Position numbers and translations under genes: made by a program. DNA of 64,000 bases from JASLCR01 sp964619585 (GTDB lineage: Bacteria > Patescibacteriota > Saccharimonadia > Saccharimonadales > Saccharimonadaceae): contig CAZUCO010000002.1 of NCBI GenBank assembly GCA_964619585.1, positions 128,390-192,389 of the forward strand. Direction: 5' to 3'. The first letter of the stretch is position 1. The number at the start of each line of letters is the position of its first letter. Positions 1 through 7,314 of the stretch are shown in pieces. A model generated the notes under the pieces. That model did not search any database and was not told where the DNA came from. It saw nothing but the letters and a program-made list of their open reading frames with translations.

Positions 1-1
1 C

Positions 2-1120
2 GAGATGCTGGCGACAAGTGCAAGTGGTTTGGCACTGGAAGTCGGAGCATTGTCACCAACTATGAAACCAGAAGCATCTATTGATACTGGCGAGATCGGA
101 TATATTGTCACCAATCTAAAAACAACTCGTGAGGCAAAGGTTGGTGACACAATTACTATCAAACGTTCACATGCGAGCGAACCGCTGCCAGGCTATCAAA
201 ATGTGAAACCGTTTGTATACGCCGGGTTCTTCCCTGTCTCAAACGAGGATTACAATGACCTGAAGGATGCAATTGACAAACTAAGCCTCAGCGATTCTGC
301 GCTACAATTTGAGCCAGAAAATTCACCAGTGCTTGGATTTGGCGTGCGAATAGGTTTCCTCGGATTACTTCATATGGAAATAATTCGTGAACGACTCGAA
401 CGGGAGTACGATCTGGATCTAGTGGTGACCAACCCGTCAACTGACTACCAGGTAAGTCTTACAACGGGTGAAGAACTTGATATTAAGAGCGCATCTGAGC
501 TACCTGATGTTACAAAAATCACGGAGATTCGTGAACCATGGATTAATGGAGAGATTGTGGTTCCACAAGACTACATAGGATCAGTGATCCAGCTCATTGT
601 TAGTAAGCGTGGTCGACAAAAGAATTTAAGCTATATCGATGAGCGAGCACTTATCAGCTTTGAGGCGCCACTTGCCAATCTTTTGACAGATTTTTATGAT
701 CAGCTAAAATCTGTAACTTCCGGGTATGGATCATTCAACTATGAATTATCAGGGTATCGTACTGAAGATTTGGTGCGTGTCGATTTCTATGTATCGGGCG
801 AGATGGTGGATGCACTTTCAGTGATGACACACCGATCAGAATCCCAAAGCCTAGGAAGAGACATAGTCAAGAAACTCAAAGAAGTGATACCACGTCAGAA
901 TTTCCAAGTTTCCTTGCAGGCGGCGATTGGGGGTAAGTTCATAGCCCGCGAAGATCTCAGTGCGTATCGTAAAGACGTCACGACTGGCCTTTACGGTGGA
1001 GATGTGAGCCGAAAGAAGAAAGTACTTGCCAAGCAGGCAAAGGGCAAGAAGCGCATGAAGCGATTCGGCAAAGTTGACATTCCGTCAGAGGCGTTTACTG
1101 TCATGTTAAAGAGGGACTAA
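2..1120 (+). CDS. lepA: Elongation factor 4 (LepA), C-terminal part, 5' end outside window
   Basis: Ribosome-binding translational GTPase LepA/EF4, which promotes back-translocation or helps ribosome biogenesis. The reading frame is open to the window edge, so the start and the GTP-binding domain lie upstream; about 372 of the usual ~600 residues are seen. The visible part holds the end of domain II, an EF-G-like domain III/V and the LepA-specific C-terminal domain. Family landmarks are the stretch around GFGVRIGFLGLLHMEI, the segment LIVSKRGRQKNLSYID and the very basic C-terminal tail (KKKVLAKQAKGKKRMKRFGK) that enters the ribosome. It ends one base before the GTG of the next gene, so the two are probably co-transcribed. 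Identification is secure; only the truncation limits it. Confidence 0.97.
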   Translation, partial: EMLATSASGLALEVGALSPTMKPEASIDTGEIGYIVTNLKTTREAKVGDTITIKRSHASEPLPGYQNVKPFVYAGFFPVSNEDYNDLKDAIDKLSLSDSALQFEPENSPVLGFGVRIGFLGLLHMEIIRERLEREYDLDLVVTNPSTDYQVSLTTGEELDIKSASELPDVTKITEIREPWINGEIVVPQDYIGSVIQLIVSKRGRQKNLSYIDERALISFEAPLANLLTDFYDQLKSVTSGYGSFNYELSGYRTEDLVRVDFYVSGEMVDALSVMTHRSESQSLGRDIVKKLKEVIPRQNFQVSLQAAIGGKFIAREDLSAYRKDVTTGLYGGDVSRKKKVLAKQAKGKKRMKRFGKVDIPSEAFTVMLKRD

Positions 1121-1121
1121 C

Positions 1122-2531
1122 GTGACATTTATACGATTTCTACTGCGCAAACTTTATGATTGGTCAGGAACTTCCCGGGCAAGAAAGTTAATCCTCGGAC
1201 TATTTATCGTACAAGCTGTATTTCTTGTCTTCGCTACTAATATTGGTACGCCACCAGACGAATACAATCATGTCGAGTTTGTGCAGTTTTATGCTAACAA
1301 CTCACTTGCACCAGTCTTTAGCGATCAAGAGCCAACATGGCATCTGGGTGATAAGACACGAGAAGTCGATTACCTGTACCATTATTTGATGAGTTGGATA
1401 GCGCGTGCCTTGCCGTTCTCCGAACAGGTAGATGTCTTCGCGATCCGGCTACTGTCGGTATTAACAACATTTGGAACACTACTAATCCTTACGAGGCTCT
1501 GGCGGCAATTAAAGATACATGAAGGTGCGATCAATGTTGCGCTCTTGATTGTGACTAACTTGCCAATGGTACTGATGATATCTTCAGCTGTAAACAATGA
1601 TGCCTTGGTTTGGTTTGGGGTGGCAGCAGGTTCGTTGTTGCTTGTGCGGTTGTATCAGCGGCCTCGCCTTATCGATGCGGCGCTACTTTCTCTTATCATT
1701 GTATATGGTGGGCTCGTGAAGCGCACTATGCTTCCTGTCGTTCTAGCTATGCTTATACTTGGAGGTACTGCAGCCATTCGACACTGGGCTACAATCAAGC
1801 GCCAAGTTAGATGGCGTGACTGGCGGATAATAGTGTGTACTGTGCTTGTAGTTGTGGGGGTTGGACTTGCCGCAGAGAGAATCGGCGGCAATATATATAC
1901 CTACGGAACAATCACCCCAGAATGTACGCAGGTCCAGGGCGCAGAAGCATGTAAAGTTTTTTGGGGGAGTGCGCGTGATGAATGGGTGAATAATGACGAA
2001 GCCAAGGAGACCGATGAATGGCTACAAGGTGGTGCCACAAAGGATGACGTCCTCATGCCATTTCCAGCTTTTGTTGTCTCATGGCTTGTCGTTAACTTTG
2101 ACAATATTGTTGATATACAATCCCAAGGCTGGAGACATGCTGCCATGCCACCGATATGGCTTGGTACAGTGACGGGTCTTTTGCTCATCGTAGGAATGGT
2201 CGTGGGGCTGGTGTATGACGTCAAGGCTTCTCGTCATTCGAACTCTGCACGGATGCGTCTACTTATTACTGCCCTTCTCTCTGTTATTGTGGTAGCGCAA
2301 TTTGCTGTAAACTTTAGTTCTTATCAGCATGATCGTGTTTTTGGTCTCGCTCTCAACGGCCGCTATCTATTACCTGCGATACTACCACTCGCAGGAATCG
2401 CATGTTTTTATTGGAGCCGTATATTGAAACCCACTTGGAGCAGTATCTTTGCTGTGTTTGTGATAGGAAGCATTATGATCGGCTCGGGTATTATTATGAT
2501 GCTACGTAACCCACAGTTATTCACCGGCTAA
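1122..2531 (+). CDS. Polytopic membrane protein, DUF2142/glycosyltransferase-39-like
   Basis: A 469-residue integral membrane protein with about ten hydrophobic segments. Soon after the first membrane helix it carries GTPPDEYNHVEFVQFYANN, which resembles the PPDE..H motif in the first outer loop of DUF2142 and GT-C glycosyltransferases, where the acidic residues bind the lipid-phosphate sugar donor. A large outer loop (about residues 255-310) has paired cysteines. The start is a GTG one base after the lepA stop; no better start is in frame. A role in transferring sugar from a polyprenyl-phosphate carrier to a surface polymer is an inference from fold and motif only; DUF2142 proteins have no firm biochemical role. 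Confidence 0.75.
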   Translation: MTFIRFLLRKLYDWSGTSRARKLILGLFIVQAVFLVFATNIGTPPDEYNHVEFVQFYANNSLAPVFSDQEPTWHLGDKTREVDYLYHYLMSWIARALPFSEQVDVFAIRLLSVLTTFGTLLILTRLWRQLKIHEGAINVALLIVTNLPMVLMISSAVNNDALVWFGVAAGSLLLVRLYQRPRLIDAALLSLIIVYGGLVKRTMLPVVLAMLILGGTAAIRHWATIKRQVRWRDWRIIVCTVLVVVGVGLAAERIGGNIYTYGTITPECTQVQGAEACKVFWGSARDEWVNNDEAKETDEWLQGGATKDDVLMPFPAFVVSWLVVNFDNIVDIQSQGWRHAAMPPIWLGTVTGLLLIVGMVVGLVYDVKASRHSNSARMRLLITALLSVIVVAQFAVNFSSYQHDRVFGLALNGRYLLPAILPLAGIACFYWSRILKPTWSSIFAVFVIGSIMIGSGIIMMLRNPQLFTG

Positions 2532-2587
2532 ATCATACTCTAAATAGGCGGTGTTTAAAGACACTCCGTCGTGCTACTATGGTAACA

Positions 2588-3154
2588 ATGAAAAAGCAGA
2601 TTATTACAGTGGCCGGTAAGCCTGGTAGCGGTAAGTCAACAACTTCAAAACTGTTGGCGGCTCAGCTTGGCTTTACTCACTATTCAACCGGCGACTTTTT
2701 CCGCGAGATTGGCCAAAGCCGTGGTCTCGATGTACTTGCGGCTAATAAAGCAGCCATGTCTGCGCAAGAAATCGATCATATGGTTGATGAACGACAGAAG
2801 CAGCTCGGTGAAACCGAAGATAAGTTCGTGATTGATGCCCGCTTGGGATGGCTTTTTATCCCAAGTTCATTCAAGGTGTACCTTGATCTTGATCTTGCTA
2901 TTGCCGCCCAGCGTATCCTGGCTTCGGTGACAGAAGAGCGCCGTGTCAGTGAGGATTTACCCGATGATCCTGCGGTATATGCTGCGCAACTTGATGATCG
3001 CCTCGCGAGCGAAGCGGAGCGCTACCAAACACTCTATAGTGTCGATCCAGGTGTGTATGATAATTACGATCTTGTACTTGATACAAGTCATGATTCACCT
3101 GAGGAAATTGCTACAAAGATCATCACTGAGTTCAAGAAGTGGCAAGTATCCTAG
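2588..3154 (+). CDS. cmk: Cytidylate kinase, archaeal type
   Basis: P-loop nucleoside monophosphate kinase, about 188 aa, predicted to phosphorylate CMP/dCMP with ATP. The P-loop GKPGSGKST is near the N-terminus, followed by YSTGDFFREI (the NMP-binding SxGDxFR segment), a region like IDHMVDERQKQL, then VIDARLGW and the lid/C-terminal pattern SEAERYQTLYSVDPGVYDNYDLVLDTS. This order matches the archaeal-type CMP kinase family (TIGR02173-like), rather than the ~225-aa bacterial Cmk. I start it at ATG 2588 instead of the in-frame ATG 2579 because a TACTAT -10-like box at 2575-2580 would give a leaderless message beginning at 2588. Its stop codon lies inside the CIRCE operator of the next gene. 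Confidence 0.85.
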   Translation: MKKQIITVAGKPGSGKSTTSKLLAAQLGFTHYSTGDFFREIGQSRGLDVLAANKAAMSAQEIDHMVDERQKQLGETEDKFVIDARLGWLFIPSSFKVYLDLDLAIAAQRILASVTEERRVSEDLPDDPAVYAAQLDDRLASEAERYQTLYSVDPGVYDNYDLVLDTSHDSPEEIATKIITEFKKWQVS

Positions 3155-3177
3155 CACTCGACTTGATAGAGTGCTAG
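3151..3177 (+). promoter_or_regulatory. CIRCE operator (HrcA binding site)
   Basis: Perfect inverted repeat: left arm CTAGCACTC at 3151-3159, nine-base spacer, right arm GAGTGCTAG at 3169-3177. Arms and spacer length match the CIRCE consensus (TTAGCACTC-N9-GAGTGCTAA) recognised by the heat-shock repressor HrcA, whose gene starts 22 bases downstream. The left arm contains the stop codon of the upstream kinase and the spacer contains the -35 box of the hrcA promoter, so binding should block RNA polymerase directly. Confidence 0.95.
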
Positions 3178-3191
3178 ATTCACGCTATAAT
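3163..3191 (+). promoter_or_regulatory. hrcA promoter (leaderless)
   Basis: TTGATA (-35) at 3163-3168 and TATAAT (-10) at 3186-3191 with a 17-base spacer. The -10 box ends seven bases before the ATG of hrcA at 3199, so transcription should begin at or next to the start codon. The -35 lies inside the CIRCE spacer. Confidence 0.85.
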
Positions 3192-3198
3192 TAGATCT

Positions 3199-3903
3199 AT
3201 GATGACCGAACGTCAGATCGCTATTCTTTCTTCAATCATTGAACAATACGCTGAAGTTGCAGCGCCAGTGGGGAGTGTCACGCTTGCCAAGCTATTTGGC
3301 GTTTCGAGTGCAACTATCCGTAGTGAAATGGCCAAGCTGGAAGAACTTGGATTGATCGCTCAACCTCACACTAGTGCAGGCCGGATTCCGACCGATAAAG
3401 GGTATCGCTTCTATGTCAATCTACTAACACAGCAAAACGAATCTTCAGCCAAAGACAGGGGAACACGCGCCATTGAAGCTCGCGTTTCGACGCATAGTGA
3501 TCGAGCCGATCGAGCTATCAGAAGTGCGGTTGATAGTTTGGTTGATCTGACACAAAACCTTGGTCTAGCTACGATCGGCGATGAACTCTATCTTGCCGGT
3601 ATGGGAAATCTATTTTCACAGCCAGAGTTTCTCAGTGGGGCTAATGTCCAGAATGTCGCGCGATTACTCGATAACCTTGAACCCTGGTTACGAGAAGCCG
3701 CTCCTAACGAGCCATTGAATGTCTTCATTGGTAGTGAAAACCCAATCGGTAAGACCTCTGGAGCTACACTGATTATCAGTCGTTTCCGTTCACCGTTTTC
3801 AGACAGTAGTTACATCGGAGTACTTGGCCCGACTCGCCAGAGCTATGCTCGAGTCATGAGGCTGGTTCATCAGACGGGCAAAATGCTCGAGGATGTATTG
3901 TAA
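3199..3903 (+). CDS. hrcA: Heat-inducible transcription repressor HrcA
   Basis: Repressor of class I heat-shock genes that binds CIRCE and is kept active by GroEL. The N-terminal winged helix (about residues 1-75) is textbook: TERQIAILSSIIEQYAE, VGSVTLAK, SSATIRSEMAKLEELG and the wing TSAGRIPTDKGYRFYV. The C-terminal effector domain is present but short: 234 aa in total against the usual ~340, so the GAF-like/insert region is reduced. ATG 3199 is followed immediately by ATG 3202; the leaderless promoter favours 3199. grpE follows after 36 bases. The CIRCE element upstream indicates autoregulation of hrcA-grpE. Confidence 0.96.
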   Translation: MMTERQIAILSSIIEQYAEVAAPVGSVTLAKLFGVSSATIRSEMAKLEELGLIAQPHTSAGRIPTDKGYRFYVNLLTQQNESSAKDRGTRAIEARVSTHSDRADRAIRSAVDSLVDLTQNLGLATIGDELYLAGMGNLFSQPEFLSGANVQNVARLLDNLEPWLREAAPNEPLNVFIGSENPIGKTSGATLIISRFRSPFSDSSYIGVLGPTRQSYARVMRLVHQTGKMLEDVL

Positions 3904-3939
3904 GATTGAAGAGAAATATAGGACAAAGTAAGGACAAAG

Positions 3940-4404
3940 ATGGCGAAAAGTAAAAAACAGGAAGAACTCGAGCAACAACTTGGCGAGCTAACACAAGATT
4001 TACAGCGCACTCGTGCTGACTTTGAAAATTATCGCAAGCGAGCCGAGCAAGAGAAAGTTGCTGCGCGTGAAGCAGGTCAGGCAGCAAGCATTCTCAAGCT
4101 GCTCCCTATCATCGACAACATTGAACGTGCAATTGCCCATCTTCCTGAAGAGCTGAAAGATGATAAATGGGCCCAAGGTGTCGTTAGTCTTGTAAAAAAT
4201 CTTGAGAAGTCACTTGAGACTATGAATGTAAAAAGGATTGAAGCTAAACCGGGAACGGTATTTAATCCGGAGCTTCATGAAGCGATCCAGTTTGATGAAG
4301 AAGCCGAAGGTGAGCATGAGGTGATCGAAGCAGAGCTCCAGGCAGGATACCTGCTTGGCTCGACGCCAATCCGTCATGCTATGGTAAAAGTAACTCGACA
4401 GTAG
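3940..4404 (+). CDS. grpE: Nucleotide exchange factor GrpE
   Basis: Co-chaperone that releases ADP from DnaK, 154 aa. It opens with a charged coiled coil (about residues 1-60) containing the conserved ADFENYRKRAEQEK, then LLPIIDNIERAI, and ends in the beta-wing domain with KPGTVFNPELHEAIQ and the terminal HAMVKVTR. Length is typical for small bacterial GrpE. It sits behind hrcA in the CIRCE-controlled unit, but no dnaK or dnaJ follows: the next gene, seven bases on, is on the other strand. Confidence 0.97.
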   Translation: MAKSKKQEELEQQLGELTQDLQRTRADFENYRKRAEQEKVAAREAGQAASILKLLPIIDNIERAIAHLPEELKDDKWAQGVVSLVKNLEKSLETMNVKRIEAKPGTVFNPELHEAIQFDEEAEGEHEVIEAELQAGYLLGSTPIRHAMVKVTRQ

Positions 4405-4410
4405 CTAGAG

Positions 4411-5871
4411 CTAGGTGATCATTGCTCTGATTGCACGGACTTGATCAAATCCAATCACCCAGCCTGTTTGACGGACGCTTCGGTAGAAGGGTGTCTGAAG
4501 CATCTCGCCATTATATTTGTAGACTTCTGGAAAACCATTGTACACCAGGATTGATGCCTCGTATTTTTTGATATGATAGTCAGCTTCTTCTAAATACCAC
4601 ACCTTATTGATTGTTCGGTAGAGGATGAGAAGAACTTTTATATATTCCATGCCCCAGAAGCTCCAGATACTGTCGCCACCATAGCTAGCAACGGCAAACC
4701 GTACGGCAGCAAACTGACGATGAGCTCTTGTCTCATGTTGGTATTTGATTGCGAATGGTCGATCAATGCCTTTGCTATGAATGTACTCAATACTACGTGT
4801 GAAGTATGTTACTTCGTCAGTTCGCTCAGGCTTTAAGAATCCTGTCGCAAGTACAATGAGCCAATCTGATGAGTAATACTTTTCACGCTTGCCTTCAACT
4901 GATATGTCTTCTAAGAAATAGCCTTCTTCTTCCAGCCAAAACGTACTCAGGATACGGGTCTTTAGTTGGTCAAGGAAACCAATGTCGGTTTCTACAAGTC
5001 CAAGCTTCATCGCAAGTTCGGATGTTTTCCAAAAAATCACGTTGTCATAAAAAGCCGAATGCCGTTTGGTGATATCCTTTGCTCCAGACATGCGAACATT
5101 TGGACTGATGAGCCCAAGCGATTCATCAAAGACGGTATTTCGATATTGTTCATAGTGGCTACGGAGAGAGTTTTCATACGTTGAAAGTAGAGCTTTGCTA
5201 GCTGGGACAGTGTCTAGTATGTGATGCTTTTTTGCAGGATAATCATAAGGTCTACCAGATTCGATACCGAGCGTTTGAGATAGGGCAAAAAGCATTCCGT
5301 ATAGTGTGTCAGAAGGATAGGCGTAGAAGTTAACGCATGTTGCACTCCAGCGCCCTGTAGGGACAATCGTGGTCGTGAGGGTATCTTGTTTCGCAAAAAC
5401 TCCAAGTGCATAGGCAAGTGTCTGGAGGTACACGATTTGACGATCGTGCCACCGCTTCTCAGTACTGTATATATTGTTATCAAGTGTTGGATAGTAAAAG
5501 ACGCCCAAGTTTCGTACGAACAGAGCACTGAAATGGTCACCTGACACCAGCAGTAGCTTGTTCGGGTCAAAACGCAGACGATAGATATCATCGATAATTT
5601 GATCTAAAGATTTGCTGGTACTGCGGGGACTTTTCACCCATCTGCTGTAGAGAATGTGGATACCGTTTTTAACAATGGCGAAGATTCGGTGCGAGCGTGA
5701 GTCGCGAATGACCAATCTTTTGTTGTTATCGATGGCTTTGATAACACCCTTTTTCATCTCAGCACGGTATGGTCGACGCACAAGGGTAAAGCGATTGAAG
5801 GGATTCGTGAGATAGGCGAAGAGGACGACAAGCAGACATAAAAAAACAACCGCATACAGAACGAATTGCAT
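4411..5871 (-). CDS. Membrane-anchored protein of unknown function, possible (alpha/alpha) toroid fold
   Basis: About 486 aa. It begins with one membrane helix (QFVLYAVVFLCLLVVLFAYL) and a short basic stretch, followed by a long soluble domain that would lie on the outside if the helix is a signal anchor. The soluble part is rich in aromatic residues and alternates helices with short motifs (RWHDRQIVYLQTLAYALGVF, ARWSATCVNFYAYPSDTLYG-like, SIWSFWGMEYIKVLLILYR). This reminds me of six-hairpin glycosidases, but no catalytic motif is certain. The ATG at 5871 follows a GAGG; an in-frame ATG at 5913 would add 14 residues before the membrane helix and looks less natural. It is convergent with grpE and divergent from the pilin gene. 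Confidence 0.6.
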   Translation of the reverse strand: MQFVLYAVVFLCLLVVLFAYLTNPFNRFTLVRRPYRAEMKKGVIKAIDNNKRLVIRDSRSHRIFAIVKNGIHILYSRWVKSPRSTSKSLDQIIDDIYRLRFDPNKLLLVSGDHFSALFVRNLGVFYYPTLDNNIYSTEKRWHDRQIVYLQTLAYALGVFAKQDTLTTTIVPTGRWSATCVNFYAYPSDTLYGMLFALSQTLGIESGRPYDYPAKKHHILDTVPASKALLSTYENSLRSHYEQYRNTVFDESLGLISPNVRMSGAKDITKRHSAFYDNVIFWKTSELAMKLGLVETDIGFLDQLKTRILSTFWLEEEGYFLEDISVEGKREKYYSSDWLIVLATGFLKPERTDEVTYFTRSIEYIHSKGIDRPFAIKYQHETRAHRQFAAVRFAVASYGGDSIWSFWGMEYIKVLLILYRTINKVWYLEEADYHIKKYEASILVYNGFPEVYKYNGEMLQTPFYRSVRQTGWVIGFDQVRAIRAMIT

Positions 5872-5943
5872 ACCCTCAGTGTAGCATAGGATGTGAAGTG
5901 TAAAACTTGCCAACTGTTACCGGGGGAGGTATTATACAAACTA

Positions 5944-6480
5944 ATGAAATCAAAGTGGGCAACAAGACAAAAAGGCTTCACAATCGTCGAACTCTTGATC
6001 GTCATCGTCATCATAGCGATTCTTGCTGCTATAAGTATTGTCGCCTACAATGGAATTCAGCAACGTGCGCGTGATAGTCAGCGACTGCAAGACGTCAAGA
6101 CAATTGCAAAAGCAATGGAGGCCTACTATATAGACAATGGTGTATATCCTCCAACCACAGGATCAACCAAAATTAATAGTACGTGGGTATCTACATCTGA
6201 TGGAAGTTGGTCCAATCTTGAGACTGCGCTTGTGCCTAAGTATTTGTCTTCATTGCCTAAGGATCCAGGCTTCTCCACAACAACACAGCCAGCTATCTAT
6301 GGTGGCAGCAATTATGATCTAGCTCGTTTGACGGCTAACTGTGATGGTATCACTCAGCAAAAATATGTTCTGACTTACAAACTTGAGGGCCAGAGCCAAA
6401 AGCGTGAAGTTATCGGAACCTGTACAACAAATCCGATTGCTGATTATGCGCCGTCAAGTGAGTACATAGTAGTCAAGTAA
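5944..6480 (+). CDS. Type IV pilin-like protein (prepilin)
   Basis: A 178-aa pseudopilin/major-pilin-like protein. After a short basic leader it has the class III signal RQKG|FTIVELLIVIVIIAILAAIS, with Glu at +5 of the mature protein and the hydrophobic spine helix, then the GspG-type continuation ARDSQRLQDVKTIAKAMEAYYIDNGVYPP. It contains two cysteines (NCDGI and GTCTT) that could form a C-terminal disulfide loop. The start at ATG 5944 gives a normal leader; the in-frame ATG at 5893 would give an unusually long one. A GGGGGAGG at 5922-5929 lies upstream of a TATTATAC stretch. It stands alone, away from the pilus motor genes at 17-23 kb. Confidence 0.88.
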   Translation: MKSKWATRQKGFTIVELLIVIVIIAILAAISIVAYNGIQQRARDSQRLQDVKTIAKAMEAYYIDNGVYPPTTGSTKINSTWVSTSDGSWSNLETALVPKYLSSLPKDPGFSTTTQPAIYGGSNYDLARLTANCDGITQQKYVLTYKLEGQSQKREVIGTCTTNPIADYAPSSEYIVVK

Positions 6481-6495
6481 CGTGCCAGTTACTAT

Positions 6496-6524
6496 TTGGC
6501 AGCTATCTTTACCTCTGTTATAAT
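6496..6524 (+). promoter_or_regulatory. Promoter of yebC
   Basis: TTGGCA at 6496-6501, 17 bases, TATAAT at 6519-6524: five of six and six of six matches to the housekeeping consensus. Transcription should start near 6531, leaving a ~30-base leader with a GGAG about nine bases before the yebC ATG. Confidence 0.85.
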
Positions 6525-6563
6525 AAAACAAAACGGACTAATCTCAACACGGAGTAATTTCTA

Positions 6564-7271
6564 ATGGCTGGACACAATAAATGGTCAAAAATTAAACGCG
6601 ATAAGGGTGTCAACGATGCCAAGCGTGGCGCAGTATTCACGAAACTCGGTAACCAAATTGCTATCGCTGCTCGTAGTGGCACTGACCCAGATATGAACCC
6701 AAGCTTAGCTATGGCGATTGAAAAAGCACGTCAAGCTAATATGCCAAAAGACAATATCCAGCGTAGTATCGACCGTGTGGCCGACAAAAATGCAGCTGCT
6801 CTCGAAGAAGTGACGTATGAGGGCATGGGCCCTGGCGGAGTCGGTATTGTTATCGAGACGGCAACAGACAATAAAAACCGGACATTCCCCGAAGTAAAGA
6901 ACGCATTGGCGAAAAATGGTGGTCGAATTGCTGATGCAGGCAGCGTCATGTTCCAGTTTGAGAGGAAGGGTGTAATCCGTGTTGCTGAAACCGGTGAAGA
7001 GCCACTACTGCAGATCTTGGATGCGGGCGCTGAAGATGCCAGCGAAGAAGACGGAGAGATTGTCGTCTATACGGATCAAAAAGACCTGATGAAAGTACGC
7101 AAAGCACTGGTGGAGGCTGGACTCAAGGTTGAAGATGCGGAGCTGCAGTATATTGCCAAAACACCGATTGAAATCTCTGATGATGAAACAAGCGACAAGA
7201 TCATGAAAGTACTTGATGCACTTGATGACCTTGACGATGTCGTCAATGTTCACACAAACGCAGAACTCTAA
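6564..7271 (+). CDS. yebC: YebC/PmpR family protein
   Basis: A 235-aa member of the YebC/PmpR/TACO1 family. It starts with the diagnostic MAGHNKWSKIKRDKGVNDAKRGAVFTKL, continues with GTDPDMNPSLAMAIEKARQANMPKDNIQRSI and the YEGMGPGGVGIVIE segment, and ends in an acidic C-terminal domain (TSDKIMKVLDALDDLDDV). Family members are described as DNA-binding regulators or as translation factors relieving stalls at proline-rich motifs; the sequence does not decide between these. Length is normal (~240 aa). It is transcribed alone from a strong promoter. Confidence 0.97.
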   Translation: MAGHNKWSKIKRDKGVNDAKRGAVFTKLGNQIAIAARSGTDPDMNPSLAMAIEKARQANMPKDNIQRSIDRVADKNAAALEEVTYEGMGPGGVGIVIETATDNKNRTFPEVKNALAKNGGRIADAGSVMFQFERKGVIRVAETGEEPLLQILDAGAEDASEEDGEIVVYTDQKDLMKVRKALVEAGLKVEDAELQYIAKTPIEISDDETSDKIMKVLDALDDLDDVVNVHTNAEL

Positions 7272-7314
7272 ACACTAGCGTTTTACCACCTACTGCCGTA
7301 TACTAAGTGCCATC

